Notes: a model not told the origin generated them from the sequence alone. Shown: positions 1 to 9,294, numbered from the stretch's first letter. The stretch is 64,000 bases of DNA from an uncultured Pontibacter sp. (GCF_947495565.1 NZ_CANLZM010000001.1:463339-527338), one strand, 5' to 3'. Translations and numbers: made by a program.

Positions 1-253
1 CCTTCATAATTTAAAGATTTGGTTTGTACTAAATTTTGTATTTCTGCTATAAGCTATTCGGGAGGTGAATATATAGAATTATATCTTTTTAAGCACCTTT
101 ACTTACAGGCTTAACCCTGCCGCGTGTCATATATTGTTTAAGATTACTAAAAAATCTGATATGGCAACATCACTACGAACAGAAATATGGCAAAATCAAG
201 TTCACTATGGGGAAAAGTTCCACACTTTCGTCTCCGCCTGCTCCAATTTAGCG
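1..253. other. AT-rich stretch at the left edge, no gene seen
   Basis: This piece lies downstream of the leftward permease gene and reaches the window edge. A short rightward open frame overlaps the end of the permease gene but has no recognisable product and runs antisense to it. I see no convincing terminator hairpin or promoter here. Confidence 0.4.
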
Positions 254-1555
254 CTAAAGCAACAAGGCAAGTATGGCAAAGAAGTCTATGACCCAAAGCG
301 CGATGCTTACCTCTTTCCGCTTGCCAGTTACCATCTTCACAGCTGTCCAGCTTAGAAAGCCCCAGATAATTCCCTGCGTTATAGAGTAGGTAAAAGGGAT
401 CAGCACCATAGCCAGAAACGCAGGAATAGCATCATCCATCTTAAACCAATCGATTTTAGTGACCGGGCGCACCATAAACGCACCTACCAGCACCAGGGCA
501 GGGGCCGTGGCTATAGCCGGGATCATGGAGAGCAGCGGCGCCAAAAAGAGGAAAGGCAGGAAAAGCAGTGCACCCACAACCGCCGTCAATCCTGTGCGGC
601 CGCCTGCCTCAATACCAACCGCCGACTCTACGTAAGCGGTGCCAGGGCTGGAGCCTACCAAACCGGCCAGTGTAGTGGCTACGGCATCAGTAGTCAGGGA
701 GCGTTTTACATGGCGCGGCTCTCCGTGCTCGTCCATCAGGTCAGCAGCCTCGGCCAAGCCCACAAACGTGGAGATGCTGTCAAACATATCGGTAAATACA
801 AAAGCGAATATGACCGGTATGATGGAGAGTTGGAAAGAATTGATCAGATCAAGCTGAAACAGCAAACTAAAGTCCGGTGCGGAGGTAATGCCTTGCCAGG
901 TAATCAGTGGCTCTATGTCAGTAGCCCACCAGCGGCCCAGTGGATAAGAGGCTAAGGTAGTAAATAAAATGCCAAGCAAAATGCCGCCCTTCACGTTGCG
1001 CACAATCATAACGGCAGTCAGCAACAGGCCGGCCAGAAAAGTAAGCAAGGCAGGCGTCATCGGGCTGACGCCGATGATGGTGGCGGGGTTGGCTACAATA
1101 AATTTAGCGTTCGCAAAGCCAATAAGCGTGATGAATAAGCCGATGCCGGCGGCAATAGCAAACCGGAGCGGCCTCGGAATGGCTTTTACAATAAGCGTCC
1201 GCACATTAAAGACAGAGAGTATCAGGAAAACGATGCCCGACCAGAATACGGCTCCCAAAGCCACCTGCCAGGTTACCCCCATTCCCAGCACAGCCGAAAA
1301 CGTGAAGAAGGCATTCAGGCCCATACCGGGTGCTACCAAAATTGGATTCCGGGCATACAGGCCCATCATTAAGCTACTGAAAAAAGAAACTAAAACAGTG
1401 GCTGTGAGCACTCCTGAAAACGGCATGCCTGCCTGGGCCAAAATGGTCGGGTTTACAACTATAATATAAGCCGTGGCCAAAAAGGAAGAGACGCCGGCGA
1501 GCACCTCCGTTTTAATATCTGTGCCGTGGTGCTTCAGGCGGAAGTATGACTCCAT
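254..1555 (-). CDS. NCS2-family purine permease, AzgA type (adenine/guanine/hypoxanthine)
   Basis: This 433-residue polytopic membrane protein probably imports purine bases by proton symport across the inner membrane. It begins MESYFRLKHHGTDIKTEVLA and carries the AzgA hallmarks GLNAFFTF near residue 80, FVGLAEAADL near 265 and SSPGTAYVESAVGIEAGGRTG near 305, with about a dozen hydrophobic segments. The length is normal for the family. The gene stands alone: the next gene upstream on the same strand ends about 240 nt away. The exact base imported (guanine/hypoxanthine or adenine) cannot be told from sequence alone. Confidence 0.88.
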   Translation of the reverse strand: MESYFRLKHHGTDIKTEVLAGVSSFLATAYIIVVNPTILAQAGMPFSGVLTATVLVSFFSSLMMGLYARNPILVAPGMGLNAFFTFSAVLGMGVTWQVALGAVFWSGIVFLILSVFNVRTLIVKAIPRPLRFAIAAGIGLFITLIGFANAKFIVANPATIIGVSPMTPALLTFLAGLLLTAVMIVRNVKGGILLGILFTTLASYPLGRWWATDIEPLITWQGITSAPDFSLLFQLDLINSFQLSIIPVIFAFVFTDMFDSISTFVGLAEAADLMDEHGEPRHVKRSLTTDAVATTLAGLVGSSPGTAYVESAVGIEAGGRTGLTAVVGALLFLPFLFLAPLLSMIPAIATAPALVLVGAFMVRPVTKIDWFKMDDAIPAFLAMVLIPFTYSITQGIIWGFLSWTAVKMVTGKRKEVSIALWVIDFFAILALLL

Positions 1556-1729
1556 GTTCTGTGCAGGTTGAGGTATTGGTGTTGTGTGAAGGCTTAAAGT
1601 TAGGCCAACCTAATGTAAGAAAAAACTCGATCTTTAAAACGGCCTGGTTTTAAGAGTGGTTAAAGCAGGGGTTTCAGCCAAGGCAGCTTTATACTTTCAG
1701 TGTGCTGAGGGTAAGGTATACGGCAAAAA

Positions 1730-1772
1730 AAACAGCCACAGCTGCTCTACTTAAAGCATGCTGTGGCTGTTT
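1730..1772 (-). terminator. Intrinsic terminator of the S1/P1 nuclease gene
   Basis: A 13-bp perfect stem (arms 1730-1742 and 1760-1772, GC-rich core GCCACAGC) is followed on the minus strand by a run of T residues (the A-run 1725-1731 on the plus strand). It lies just past the stop codon at 1793. Confidence 0.85.
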
Positions 1773-1792
1773 GGTGAGTTTATACTTGCGGC

Positions 1793-2560
1793 TTAGCCGT
1801 AGATTTCGTTGAGTAAGCCGGCCAGGCGAACACCTGCTTGCAGCAGACGCTGCTCTACCAGGCTATAGTTCTCGTAAGCATAGCTGTAGCTGATTTTTTT
1901 GTCTTCCGGCAGGTTGTACACACGTGGGCGGTAGCTCATCGACTCGTTTGCCCAGTCCCTTACAGAATCAGACTGCCACTGTTTTACCTGCGCCTTGTCC
2001 GGCTCTCCCAGGAACCGCACAATCTCTGTGAAGCTCAGGTTTTTACCTGCAATCATGTCCGTGTCCCAAACGCGGTGCAGGTTAGATGGCTGGTAGAACC
2101 ACTGTACCTTTACCTGGTTTCCGCCCTGATCATCGCCGGTGCCCACATGCAGCGGCTGATGGATATCACCCACCAAATGCACCAGGTACTTCAGGTATTC
2201 CTGCTCCTGCGCCTTAGTAAGCTTTCCGGATTTAAGAACTTTCGAGAGTTCCTCTATCTTGCCTAGTACGTCGCCGTTCGGGTTCTTTTCAGACTGCTCA
2301 TAGGTTTCGCCATCCTGAATAGTCACCCAATGCCAGTCATGGGTATGGTCATAAGTGCTGTCGCTCTTTATGTCATCCATCCAAACAGAAACCTCTGCCA
2401 GCGAATTGTTCTCCAGAACCTGCATCACTTTCTTCTTCGCCTTTTTGCTCAGGTGCTGCTCTGCCACCAGCCCAACGGCACGGTGCCCATTTTGTCCCCA
2501 AGCAAACACCTGACCAGTAAGCATCAGGCACAGAAAGAAAATACTCGTTAATTTTTTCAT
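1793..2560 (-). CDS. Secreted S1/P1-type zinc nuclease
   Basis: This 255-residue protein belongs to the S1/P1 family of trinuclear-zinc nucleases that cut single-stranded DNA and RNA. A signal peptide (MKKLTSIFFLCLMLTGQVFA) ends exactly before Trp21. In this family the mature N-terminal Trp itself ligates zinc, so the cleavage site is informative. His26 (WGQNGH), the DHTHDWHW cluster near residue 75 and HLVGDIHQPLH near 130 are further zinc-ligand motifs. It probably acts in the periplasm or outside the cell to scavenge nucleotides, which fits the purine permease next to it, though the two are not one transcription unit (a terminator separates them). Confidence 0.9.
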   Translation of the reverse strand: MKKLTSIFFLCLMLTGQVFAWGQNGHRAVGLVAEQHLSKKAKKKVMQVLENNSLAEVSVWMDDIKSDSTYDHTHDWHWVTIQDGETYEQSEKNPNGDVLGKIEELSKVLKSGKLTKAQEQEYLKYLVHLVGDIHQPLHVGTGDDQGGNQVKVQWFYQPSNLHRVWDTDMIAGKNLSFTEIVRFLGEPDKAQVKQWQSDSVRDWANESMSYRPRVYNLPEDKKISYSYAYENYSLVEQRLLQAGVRLAGLLNEIYG

Positions 2561-2711
2561 TGATAAGTAGATGATGTGTTAATGCTAATGCAAAACAACA
2601 AAATTTATGCTAGATGCCGGACAGAGAAAATTATTTTTAAGTTAAATTCTTTGAAAAGGCCAACAGAGCCAGCATTAGTACTATAATGGAAACCTGGTTT
2701 AGGAGTTGGGT

Positions 2712-2741
2712 TTTGGTTAAGTGAAGCTTTTTGTAGCTTTG
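2712..2741 (+). promoter_or_regulatory. Bacteroidota promoter of the thioesterase gene
   Basis: A TTTG at 2712-2715 and a TAGCTTTG (TAnnTTTG) at 2734-2741 are separated by 18 nt, matching the Bacteroidota sigma-A -33/-7 arrangement. The expected transcription start leaves a leader of only about 10 nt before the ATG at 2759. Confidence 0.6.
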
Positions 2742-2758
2742 TGCTAAAGTATAAAACC

Positions 2759-3193
2759 ATGGACAACAAATACGAAGGCAAAGTAATGTGGTCTCATTTA
2801 GATGCCAACATGCACATGCGCCACTCCGCTTATGCTGATTTTGCCGCACAGGCACGCATTGTGGTGCTCGATAGGCTAGGTATGGATCTGAAAGCGTTTC
2901 AGCACCTGCACATCGGGCCTATTCTGTTTAGGGAAGAGCTGGTATACTTGCGCGAAGTTGGTATAAACGAGCACCTGACCATAACGGTAGAACTGACAAA
3001 AAGCCGTGCAGACGGTTCGCGCTGGTCTATCCGGCATGAGGTTTTCCGTGCAGACGGTGTAAAGGCTGCCGTTATCAATGTGGATGGTGCCTGGCTTGAT
3101 TTGCACAAGCGTAAGCTTACCAACCTGCCGGAGGTGTTGGTGGAGCAGTTTAACCGCCTCAACAAAAGCGAAGATTACCAGGAGGAGGAATAG
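2759..3193 (+). CDS. Acyl-CoA thioesterase, 4-hydroxybenzoyl-CoA thioesterase-like hotdog fold
   Basis: This 144-residue protein resembles small hotdog thioesterases that hydrolyse acyl-CoA in the cytoplasm. The N-terminal part WSHLDANMHMRHSAYADF has the Asp-x-Asn-x-H layout near the catalytic Asp of this family. An upstream GTG (2741) would also be open, but the ATG at 2759 is preferred because the GTG is the last base of the -7 promoter box. The gene converges on the PBP1A gene with only nine bases between the two stop codons. The substrate is unknown. Confidence 0.8.
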   Translation: MDNKYEGKVMWSHLDANMHMRHSAYADFAAQARIVVLDRLGMDLKAFQHLHIGPILFREELVYLREVGINEHLTITVELTKSRADGSRWSIRHEVFRADGVKAAVINVDGAWLDLHKRKLTNLPEVLVEQFNRLNKSEDYQEEE

Positions 3194-3202
3194 GAGCGGA
3201 AC

Positions 3203-5677
3203 TTAATCCCGCTTTCTTCTTTTCCTTTCCTCTTGCCGCTGTTTGCGTCGTTCTTTCCAGCTCTCTTTCCACTGTTCGTAACTTTGAGCTGCTTTTTCAC
3301 CGATTTTGTCGAACACCCGCTCCAGGAAATTCTCGCGTGGGGGTTCGGCACGGAAAGACGCACAGTTGAGCGCCTCCTGTACGCGTAGAGGCAGGGGAGC
3401 AAACTGGCTATTGTAGTATCCTTTATATGCGGGGTCAAGGGCGATGCGGCGAATGTACTCGCCCCAGATTGGTAGCGCTGTACGTGAGCCCTGGCCTAAC
3501 TCCAAGGTGCGAAAACGCACTTCTGGACTTTCCCCGCCCACCCAAACACCGGTTACCAGCTGAGGCGTTATACCTATGAACCAGCCATCGGTCTGCTCCT
3601 GCGTAGTGCCTGTTTTACCGGCAATGTCCATTTTAAGCCCGTAAGCGGTACGTAACTTAGCGGCACTGCCTTCTTCCACCACGCCCTGCATCAGATGTAG
3701 CATGATGGCCGCTGTTTCCTCCGAAATTACTTTTTTTGCTCCTTCACCTGCACGGTGCTCGCGCAGCACACGGCCTTCACGGTCTTCGATTTTGGCTATG
3801 TAAACCGGCTTAACCTGCAGGCCGCGGTTGGCAAAAGTGGCATAAGCCGTTACCATTTCCTGGAGCGACAGGTTGGCAGTGCCTAGTGCCAGTGAAGGGA
3901 CTTCAGGTAGTTTGGATTCGATGCCCAATCGGTGCGCCATGGCTACGGTTTTTGTAACTCCCGCTTTCATGATCATCTGCGCCGATACGGTATTGACAGA
4001 GTGCGCCAGTGCTCCGCGCATACTGTACTCTCCGCCATACTGCTCTGTGGCATTGCGCGGCGACCAGTTATCATACTCCGGGTAGGTCATACGCTCGTTC
4101 GGGAAGTAATCGCAGGGCTTAAAACCTTGTTCAAGTGCAGTAGCGTAAACAATTGGTTTGAAAGTAGATCCTACCTGCCGCTTTGCTTTAACGTGATCAT
4201 ACTTAAATACATGGTGGTTGATGCCACCTACCCAGGCGCGCACGAAACCAGTCTGCGGCTCCACTGAAAACAAGCCCGTGTTTAGGAAGCGGGAGTAGTA
4301 AGCTAGCGAGTCCATGGGGCTCATTTCTTTTTTGCTGTTGCCGCTCCAACCATACACCTGCATCGGTACCGGCTGCTTAAAGGCTTCCAGTATTTCCGCC
4401 TCAGATTTACCCGCATCTTTCAAATGCTTATATCTGTCGGAGCGCTGCATGGCCACCTGAATTATGTCAGAATTGCGGCCCCAAGGCGAACGGCCACGCC
4501 AGTGGGCATCAAACTGCTTCTGCAGCTGCGCCATGTGCTTACGAACGGATGCCTCAGCGTGGCGCTGCATTCCGGCATCAATGGTGGTATATATTTTCAG
4601 CCCATCTTTGTAGAGGTTGTAAGGCTCTCCGTTCTTCTTCTTTTTGCTAGTTGCCCAGTCTACCAGTTCCTGCCGCAGGTGCTCCCGGAAGTATGGCGCA
4701 ATGCCATCATTATGGGTAGTATAATTATACTTTAGCTTGAGCGGCAGCTGTTTTAGAGAGTCAGCTTGTGCGCTGCTGAGGTATTCATACTTTGCCATCT
4801 GGGCCAGTACCACGTTACGGCGTCTGGTGGAGCGCTTCAGGTCCAAGCGGGGGTTGTAGGTGGTGGTGGCCTTCAGCATGCCGATCAGCACGGCAGCTTC
4901 TTCGGTTTTAAGGGAGTCGGCGGAGGTGTTAAAAAAACGGCGCGAAGCACGTTCTATGCCATACAAGTTACCGCCCATCGGCACAGTGTTCAAGTATAGC
5001 TCCAGCAGCTCCTCTTTAGAGTAAATGCCTTCCAACTTACGGGCAATGATCATTTCGCGCAGCTTGTTGATGGGCATATCCCAGAACATGTAGTTTTTAC
5101 GCGGGTACAGGTTTTTTGCCAGCTGCTGGCTCAGGGTGCTGCCACCGCCGGAGCTCCCGTTCTGGAGCAGCAGCGTTTTTATAAAAACACGGCCCAAACT
5201 GCGCACATCCACACCGCTGTGGTCGTAGAAGCGGGCATCCTCAGTGGCGATCAGTGCATCAATAGCGGCAGGCGAAATATTAGCATACTTCACATTGGTG
5301 CGGTCCTGAATGTAGTAGCGGCCCAGCAGCACACCATCGGCAGAATATACTTCGGAAGCCGTGTTGTTGTGCACAGACCTTAGTTCTTTGGAAGAGGGCA
5401 TGCCGCCTAAAAAACCAGCGTAAACAGCAAAGTAGAACAGTACCAGGAACAGAATCCCGAAAAGGGACAGCTTCAGGAAAATGCGATACAGAAAACGGTA
5501 GTCGGAGCGGCGGCTGCTTTCCTGCCACTCTGCCCATTTTTGTTGCCAATACGTTCGGGTAAACTTAGGCTTCTGGCTTTTCCAGAAAGCGGAAAGTTCG
5601 CCGTATACCAGCCGCACGAACGGGGCCATAATCCTTGTAACTATAAATTTGAATAGCTTCTTGAGCGTAGCTCTCAT
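3203..5677 (-). CDS. mrcA: Penicillin-binding protein 1A, bifunctional transglycosylase/transpeptidase
   Basis: This class A PBP of 824 residues polymerises and cross-links peptidoglycan in the periplasm. A basic cytoplasmic N-terminus and one membrane anchor (about residues 68-92) precede a GT51 domain with catalytic Glu146 in ATEDARFYDHSG and the STLSQQLAKNLYP motif. The transpeptidase domain has nucleophile Ser504 in the STFK motif, Ser560-Val-Asn562 as the SxN motif and Lys688 in KTGT. A strongly basic tail closes the protein. All catalytic residues are present and the length is normal, so it should be active. Confidence 0.95.
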   Translation of the reverse strand: MRATLKKLFKFIVTRIMAPFVRLVYGELSAFWKSQKPKFTRTYWQQKWAEWQESSRRSDYRFLYRIFLKLSLFGILFLVLFYFAVYAGFLGGMPSSKELRSVHNNTASEVYSADGVLLGRYYIQDRTNVKYANISPAAIDALIATEDARFYDHSGVDVRSLGRVFIKTLLLQNGSSGGGSTLSQQLAKNLYPRKNYMFWDMPINKLREMIIARKLEGIYSKEELLELYLNTVPMGGNLYGIERASRRFFNTSADSLKTEEAAVLIGMLKATTTYNPRLDLKRSTRRRNVVLAQMAKYEYLSSAQADSLKQLPLKLKYNYTTHNDGIAPYFREHLRQELVDWATSKKKKNGEPYNLYKDGLKIYTTIDAGMQRHAEASVRKHMAQLQKQFDAHWRGRSPWGRNSDIIQVAMQRSDRYKHLKDAGKSEAEILEAFKQPVPMQVYGWSGNSKKEMSPMDSLAYYSRFLNTGLFSVEPQTGFVRAWVGGINHHVFKYDHVKAKRQVGSTFKPIVYATALEQGFKPCDYFPNERMTYPEYDNWSPRNATEQYGGEYSMRGALAHSVNTVSAQMIMKAGVTKTVAMAHRLGIESKLPEVPSLALGTANLSLQEMVTAYATFANRGLQVKPVYIAKIEDREGRVLREHRAGEGAKKVISEETAAIMLHLMQGVVEEGSAAKLRTAYGLKMDIAGKTGTTQEQTDGWFIGITPQLVTGVWVGGESPEVRFRTLELGQGSRTALPIWGEYIRRIALDPAYKGYYNSQFAPLPLRVQEALNCASFRAEPPRENFLERVFDKIGEKAAQSYEQWKESWKERRKQRQEERKRRKRD

Positions 5678-5734
5678 GTTCTTTAGTTGGTGCTATTTGG
5701 CTTTGGCTAAAATCTGCCGCGCTGCATTCAAACG

Positions 5735-5742
5735 CAAATGTA
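5735..5742 (-). promoter_or_regulatory. Probable -7 element of the PBP1A gene
   Basis: The minus-strand sequence TACATTTG matches TAnnTTTG and lies 58 nt upstream of the ATG at 5677. I do not see a well-placed -33 TTTG, so the call rests on one box. Confidence 0.4.
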
Positions 5743-5817
5743 CAGTTTTTGATGCAACGGCTGTTGTTTAGCAAAGATTGCGCCAGTGCATTGCCCTGCC
5801 GAAAAGTTTAAATTGTG

Positions 5818-5825
5818 TACCTTTG
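5818..5825 (+). promoter_or_regulatory. -7 element immediately upstream of a start codon
   Basis: TACCTTTG fits TAnnTTTG exactly and lies only 6 nt before the ATG at 5832. Transcription would begin at or next to the start codon, implying a leaderless or nearly leaderless mRNA. No correctly spaced -33 box is visible. Confidence 0.45.
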
Positions 5826-5831
5826 CACCAG

Positions 5832-6224
5832 ATGCTTCACACCAGAAATATACGGTGCCATTGGCTTAGGTTCCCGCTCATGTGGGTTATGCTGCTCTGG
5901 TCGCTCACACTGCCGGGCCATGAGGTGCTGGTATACAACTACCTGGTGCAGGGGTCAGTGCAGGAATCAGTAATGCGGTTTAATGCATCCGGTTTAAGGG
6001 AGGAGCATCAGGCCCTGAACCCGCAGCAGGTGCAAGCCTTTCCCGATGCCCAAACCGCGCCTGTGCTGGTGCTCAAGCAGGTGCTGCACGTGTCGCCACT
6101 GCTCTTGCTGCCGCTGTTTTCCAAAGCCTTTCCTGATGCGGCGCCCACATACGCTTCGCCGGTTTCTGTAGGGCAACTACTGCTGCAGGTTCTGCCTGTT
6201 TCGGTGCTTCCCAACGCACCTTAG
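5832..6224 (+). CDS. Hypothetical protein with an N-terminal membrane anchor or signal sequence
   Basis: I do not recognise this 130-residue protein. A hydrophobic segment (PLMWVMLLWSLTLPG, about residues 14-28) follows a short basic N-terminus and could be a signal peptide or anchor. A second hydrophobic patch (VSPLLLLPLF) lies near residue 85. The rest is rich in Pro, Ala, Gln and Val. The frame is also open upstream to 5778, but the ATG at 5832 sits behind a good -7 box, so I start there. It lies between the divergent PBP1A gene and a small membrane protein. Confidence 0.5.
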   Translation: MLHTRNIRCHWLRFPLMWVMLLWSLTLPGHEVLVYNYLVQGSVQESVMRFNASGLREEHQALNPQQVQAFPDAQTAPVLVLKQVLHVSPLLLLPLFSKAFPDAAPTYASPVSVGQLLLQVLPVSVLPNAP

Positions 6225-6392
6225 TACACGCTATACATATTTCTTTTTGGCCTGCTTTTTATCAGTATAAATAGCTGTAAACCAGCTATAGGCAGACTTT
6301 CTGTTTAATTTTTTATTATAGTGTGTTTTAGCGCTGTGGCGCTGGTATGTACGCAATACAAGCCGGTGCTGCCTCCAAATTTTTGTATCCAT

Positions 6393-6575
6393 ATGGCAGA
6401 TCTTGCTGTTATAGTTTCTATACTTTCCCTTTTCGGAGTTTTAATCGGTGTAATTTCCCCTAATCTTGGGCTTTGTTGGTACTATGGGAAGAGGAGTCGG
6501 TTCAACGTGATCCGTATTTACTTCCTAGTGCTCCTGTTATCGTTTCTACTATTTGCTGTTACCGAAAATATATAG
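6393..6575 (+). CDS. Small two-helix membrane protein, unknown function
   Basis: This 60-residue protein, starting at MADLAVIV, is almost entirely two predicted transmembrane helices (about residues 3-24 and 42-57) joined by a basic loop, YYGKRSRFNVI, which should face the cytoplasm. The frame is open from 6321, but the upstream part does not look membrane-like and the ATG at 6393 gives a compact product. It lies 45 nt before the antiporter gene on the same strand. I cannot assign a family. Confidence 0.5.
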   Translation: MADLAVIVSILSLFGVLIGVISPNLGLCWYYGKRSRFNVIRIYFLVLLLSFLLFAVTENI

Positions 6576-6620
6576 TTTAAAATATAGTATATCAGTATAT
6601 TAACAAGTATTATTGTAAGT

Positions 6621-8078
6621 ATGAGTTTTACTGTTGAGGACATATTACTGGGCATCTCTATTTTACTTTTCCTGAGTATTCTGGTAAGTAAAAGCCTGGG
6701 CAGGCTGGGTGTGCCTGCGCTGGTACTTTTCCTGGGTGTGGGAATACTGGCTGGCTCAGAGGGCATCGGCGGTATCTATTTTGATGATGCGAAGACAGCG
6801 CAGTCGCTTGGTACGTTGGCGCTTACGCTCATACTTTTCTCAGGAGGATTGGATACGCGCTGGCAAAGTACGCGGCCTGTGCTCTGGCGAGGCATTACGC
6901 TCTCTACGTTGGGGGTGTTAATTACGGCTCTGTTGGTTGGGGTTTTTGCATCTTACCTGCTGGGCTTTACGCTGCTGGAGGGCATGCTGCTCGGGGCCAT
7001 CGTTTCTTCTACAGATGCGGCTGCGGTGTTTTCCATACTTCGATCCCGCAACATCGGCCTTAAAAATAACCTGCGCCCCACGCTGGAGCTGGAGTCCGGG
7101 AGTAACGACCCCATGGCCTATTTCCTGACCGTAAGTTTTACGTTTCTGCTGACCAACTCGGAGGCGAGTCTGTGGGACCTGGTGCCGATGTTTTTCCTGC
7201 AGATGAGCATTGGTGCCGTAGCCGGGGTAGCGATGGGCTTTGTAATGGCCTGGACAATTAACCGCATTAATCTGGAGCAGGACGGACTGTACCCGGCCCT
7301 CACGCTGGCGATGGTGCTTTTCACGTTCTCCTTTACAAACCTGCTGAACGGTAACGGATTTCTGGCGGTTTATACTTCCAGCGTAATACTGGGCAATAAA
7401 AACTTTATACATAAGCGCAGCCTCACCCGGTTTTATGACGGCATAGCCTGGCTCATGCAGATCCTGATGTTCCTTACCCTGGGCCTTTTGGTGTTTCCGT
7501 CTCATGTGCTGCCCGTGCTGGGCGTTGGCGTTTTGGTCTCTCTTTTCCTGATATTTGTGGCCCGCCCGATCAGCGTGTTTATAAGTATGGCTTTCTTTAA
7601 ATCCTCCTGGCAGGATAAAGTATACTTGTCGTGGGTTGGTTTGCGCGGAGCCGTGCCCATTGTGTTCGCCACCTACCCCTTGCTGGCCGGCCTGAACCGC
7701 TCTGACATGATCTTTAACATCGTATTCTTTATTGTGCTTACCTCTGTTATGCTGCAGGGCACCACACTTAAACTGGTGGCCGATTGGCTGGGACTGAGCC
7801 TGGTGGAGGATGCTACCAAGCGGATGCAACTAGGGGAAGATCTGGGCTATAACGCTAAAAATGAGCTCGTGGAGCTGCAGCTAGGCCCCGAAAGTTCAGG
7901 CATCGGAAAGTCACTGGTGCAGCTGCAGTTGCCAAAAACATCGCTGATTGTGCTGATAGACCGCGGTGGCAGGTTTGTAACTCCCAACGGGCAAACGGTG
8001 CTGGAGCCCTACGACAAGCTGATGGTAATGGTAGATAACGAGGCGGAGCTAAACGGGGTGCGGGAGATACTGCTTTGA
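6621..8078 (+). CDS. nhaP2: Potassium/proton antiporter, CPA1 family (NhaP2/CvrA type)
   Basis: This 485-residue inner-membrane antiporter has a CPA1 sodium/proton exchanger domain of about 12 helices (residues 1-395), with IVSSTDAAAVFSIL near residue 125 and LESGSNDPMAY near 155 as the ion-binding motifs. It also has WVGLRGAVPIVFA near 335. A C-terminal TrkA-C-like domain (about 405-485, with ending EPYDKLMVMVD) is the part that senses ligands in NhaP2-type K+/H+ exchangers. It most likely exports K+ in exchange for protons in volume or pH control. Family homology cannot separate K+ from Na+ preference. Confidence 0.88.
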   Translation: MSFTVEDILLGISILLFLSILVSKSLGRLGVPALVLFLGVGILAGSEGIGGIYFDDAKTAQSLGTLALTLILFSGGLDTRWQSTRPVLWRGITLSTLGVLITALLVGVFASYLLGFTLLEGMLLGAIVSSTDAAAVFSILRSRNIGLKNNLRPTLELESGSNDPMAYFLTVSFTFLLTNSEASLWDLVPMFFLQMSIGAVAGVAMGFVMAWTINRINLEQDGLYPALTLAMVLFTFSFTNLLNGNGFLAVYTSSVILGNKNFIHKRSLTRFYDGIAWLMQILMFLTLGLLVFPSHVLPVLGVGVLVSLFLIFVARPISVFISMAFFKSSWQDKVYLSWVGLRGAVPIVFATYPLLAGLNRSDMIFNIVFFIVLTSVMLQGTTLKLVADWLGLSLVEDATKRMQLGEDLGYNAKNELVELQLGPESSGIGKSLVQLQLPKTSLIVLIDRGGRFVTPNGQTVLEPYDKLMVMVDNEAELNGVREILL

Positions 8079-8151
8079 GCAGGGACAAGTAGTGTGTAAT
8101 TTCAAGTTCGATTCAGTAGCACGATTAAAGGTAAAAGCTTGTTACCCAAGT

Positions 8152-8919
8152 ATGAAATATTTTGTGCAGCAAGGCTCCATTGTCCGCCAGATTTGGGGAA
8201 AGAGCGATACCATACTTTTCATATTTGCCGGCGCTTCCGCAGAGTTTGCCCTCAACAAAGCTGTGGACTGGCTGTTCTTTACCGGCCGCCTTCCTGCTGA
8301 CCCCCTGGGCCGGTTATTCTCGACCGTAGGCTATGCCCGTAAAATTGTTTTCTCAGAAGAGGCAGCCGCACATCAGGCTATTGATAGTATGGCTGCCATA
8401 CATGCAGGGGTGGAGGCAAAGCGTGGTCTCCGGATTCCAGATTGGGCATACCGCGATGTGCTGTTTATGCTGATTGACTATTCCATTCGCTCCTTTGAAC
8501 TGCTGGAGCGGAAACTAACCGAGCAGGAGCAGGCGGAGGTGTTTGAGGTTTTTAACCGCGTAGGAGTCCGGATGGGAATCAAAGGCCTGCCCGAAAGCTT
8601 TACGGAATGGCAACTGGCGCGGGAGGAGCACCTGCAGCAAAACCTACAGAAAAGCAGCCTTACTTCTGAGCTATACCTTCAGTACAGAAAGCACCTTGGC
8701 AATGTACGTTATTGGCTGCTGCTGCAGGCACAGGTGCTGGTAGTGCCGGAGTGTGTGCGGGCACAGTTAAATTTATGGCGTGTGCCCTTGCTAAAACCAG
8801 TGCTGATAGCCTATAAACTTAGCCGCGCCCTCAGGGCAGAGTGGCTGCTCAAGGAGCTTATACTTCCACCTGCTTACAAAGCCGAGATAAAGGAGCTGGA
8901 TGCATTACCGGCTAGTTAA
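8152..8919 (+). CDS. DUF2236 (MpaB/rubber-oxygenase-like) protein
   Basis: The 255-residue protein starting MKYFVQQGSIVRQIWG fits the DUF2236 family, which includes the fungal MpaB oxygenase and the latex-clearing protein Lcp, both haem b enzymes. Visible hallmarks are the opening GxxAEFALN region, the AIDSMAAIHAGVEAKRGLRIPDWAYRDVLFMLIDYSI block and VRMGIKGLPES. The frame is open from 8092, but the ATG at 8152 begins the conserved part. Members in Bacteroidota are uncharacterised, so oxygenase activity is only a family-based guess. The conserved haem-ligand histidine would be the His of AIHAG or one nearby. Confidence 0.7.
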   Translation: MKYFVQQGSIVRQIWGKSDTILFIFAGASAEFALNKAVDWLFFTGRLPADPLGRLFSTVGYARKIVFSEEAAAHQAIDSMAAIHAGVEAKRGLRIPDWAYRDVLFMLIDYSIRSFELLERKLTEQEQAEVFEVFNRVGVRMGIKGLPESFTEWQLAREEHLQQNLQKSSLTSELYLQYRKHLGNVRYWLLLQAQVLVVPECVRAQLNLWRVPLLKPVLIAYKLSRALRAEWLLKELILPPAYKAEIKELDALPAS

Positions 8920-9294
8920 TTTCTGGGTTGGTTATTTATGTTAACTAAAGGCAGGTTTACTTTCAAAATTAAAACTGTTACTACTGAGGTAGAAGCAGCA
9001 AAGTCATTTTAGCTGCAGAAATAAAGTGCAATTGTTTACCTCCTGTTGACTAAAATCCATATCCTCAAACTTTAAGTCAGGAGGCATTACTCCGGCTAAA
9101 TCTCTCAATTATTACAGTAAAGGCAGGAGCGCCTCTTAAAATTGCCTCAGTATTCGCTTTCCCAAAAAACAAATTCCTGCTATCAAAGTATAACGGTTGT
9201 GCTAATTGTAGAAACTGGTGAAGGCGTTCATAAACTTCTTAAGCCCTAGGACCCAGCAGGCACAGTTTACCTTTAATTTAAATTTCAAGAAGCT
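8920..9294. other. Intergenic region upstream of glgX
   Basis: This 375-nt AT-rich gap has no open frame worth calling and no clear hairpin. A weak near-match to the -7 box (TACCTTTA) lies about 25 nt before the glgX start. One copy of the AAGTATAA word occurs near 9187. Confidence 0.4.

Noticed and set aside
134..355. Rightward 73-codon frame at the left edge.
   Set aside because: It overlaps the permease gene antisense and has no family signal or start context.
639..1469. Long rightward frames antisense to the permease gene.
   Set aside because: They follow the codon bias of the true gene on the other strand and have no domain pattern.
6918..7829. 303-codon leftward frame.
   Set aside because: It is antisense to the antiporter gene; the product is a His/Gln-rich composition artefact and the antiporter frame is clearly coding.
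8092..8151. T-arm-like GTTCGATTC before the DUF2236 gene, as a tRNA.
   Set aside because: Only an isolated T-arm-like string; no acceptor stem or anticodon arm pairs with it.
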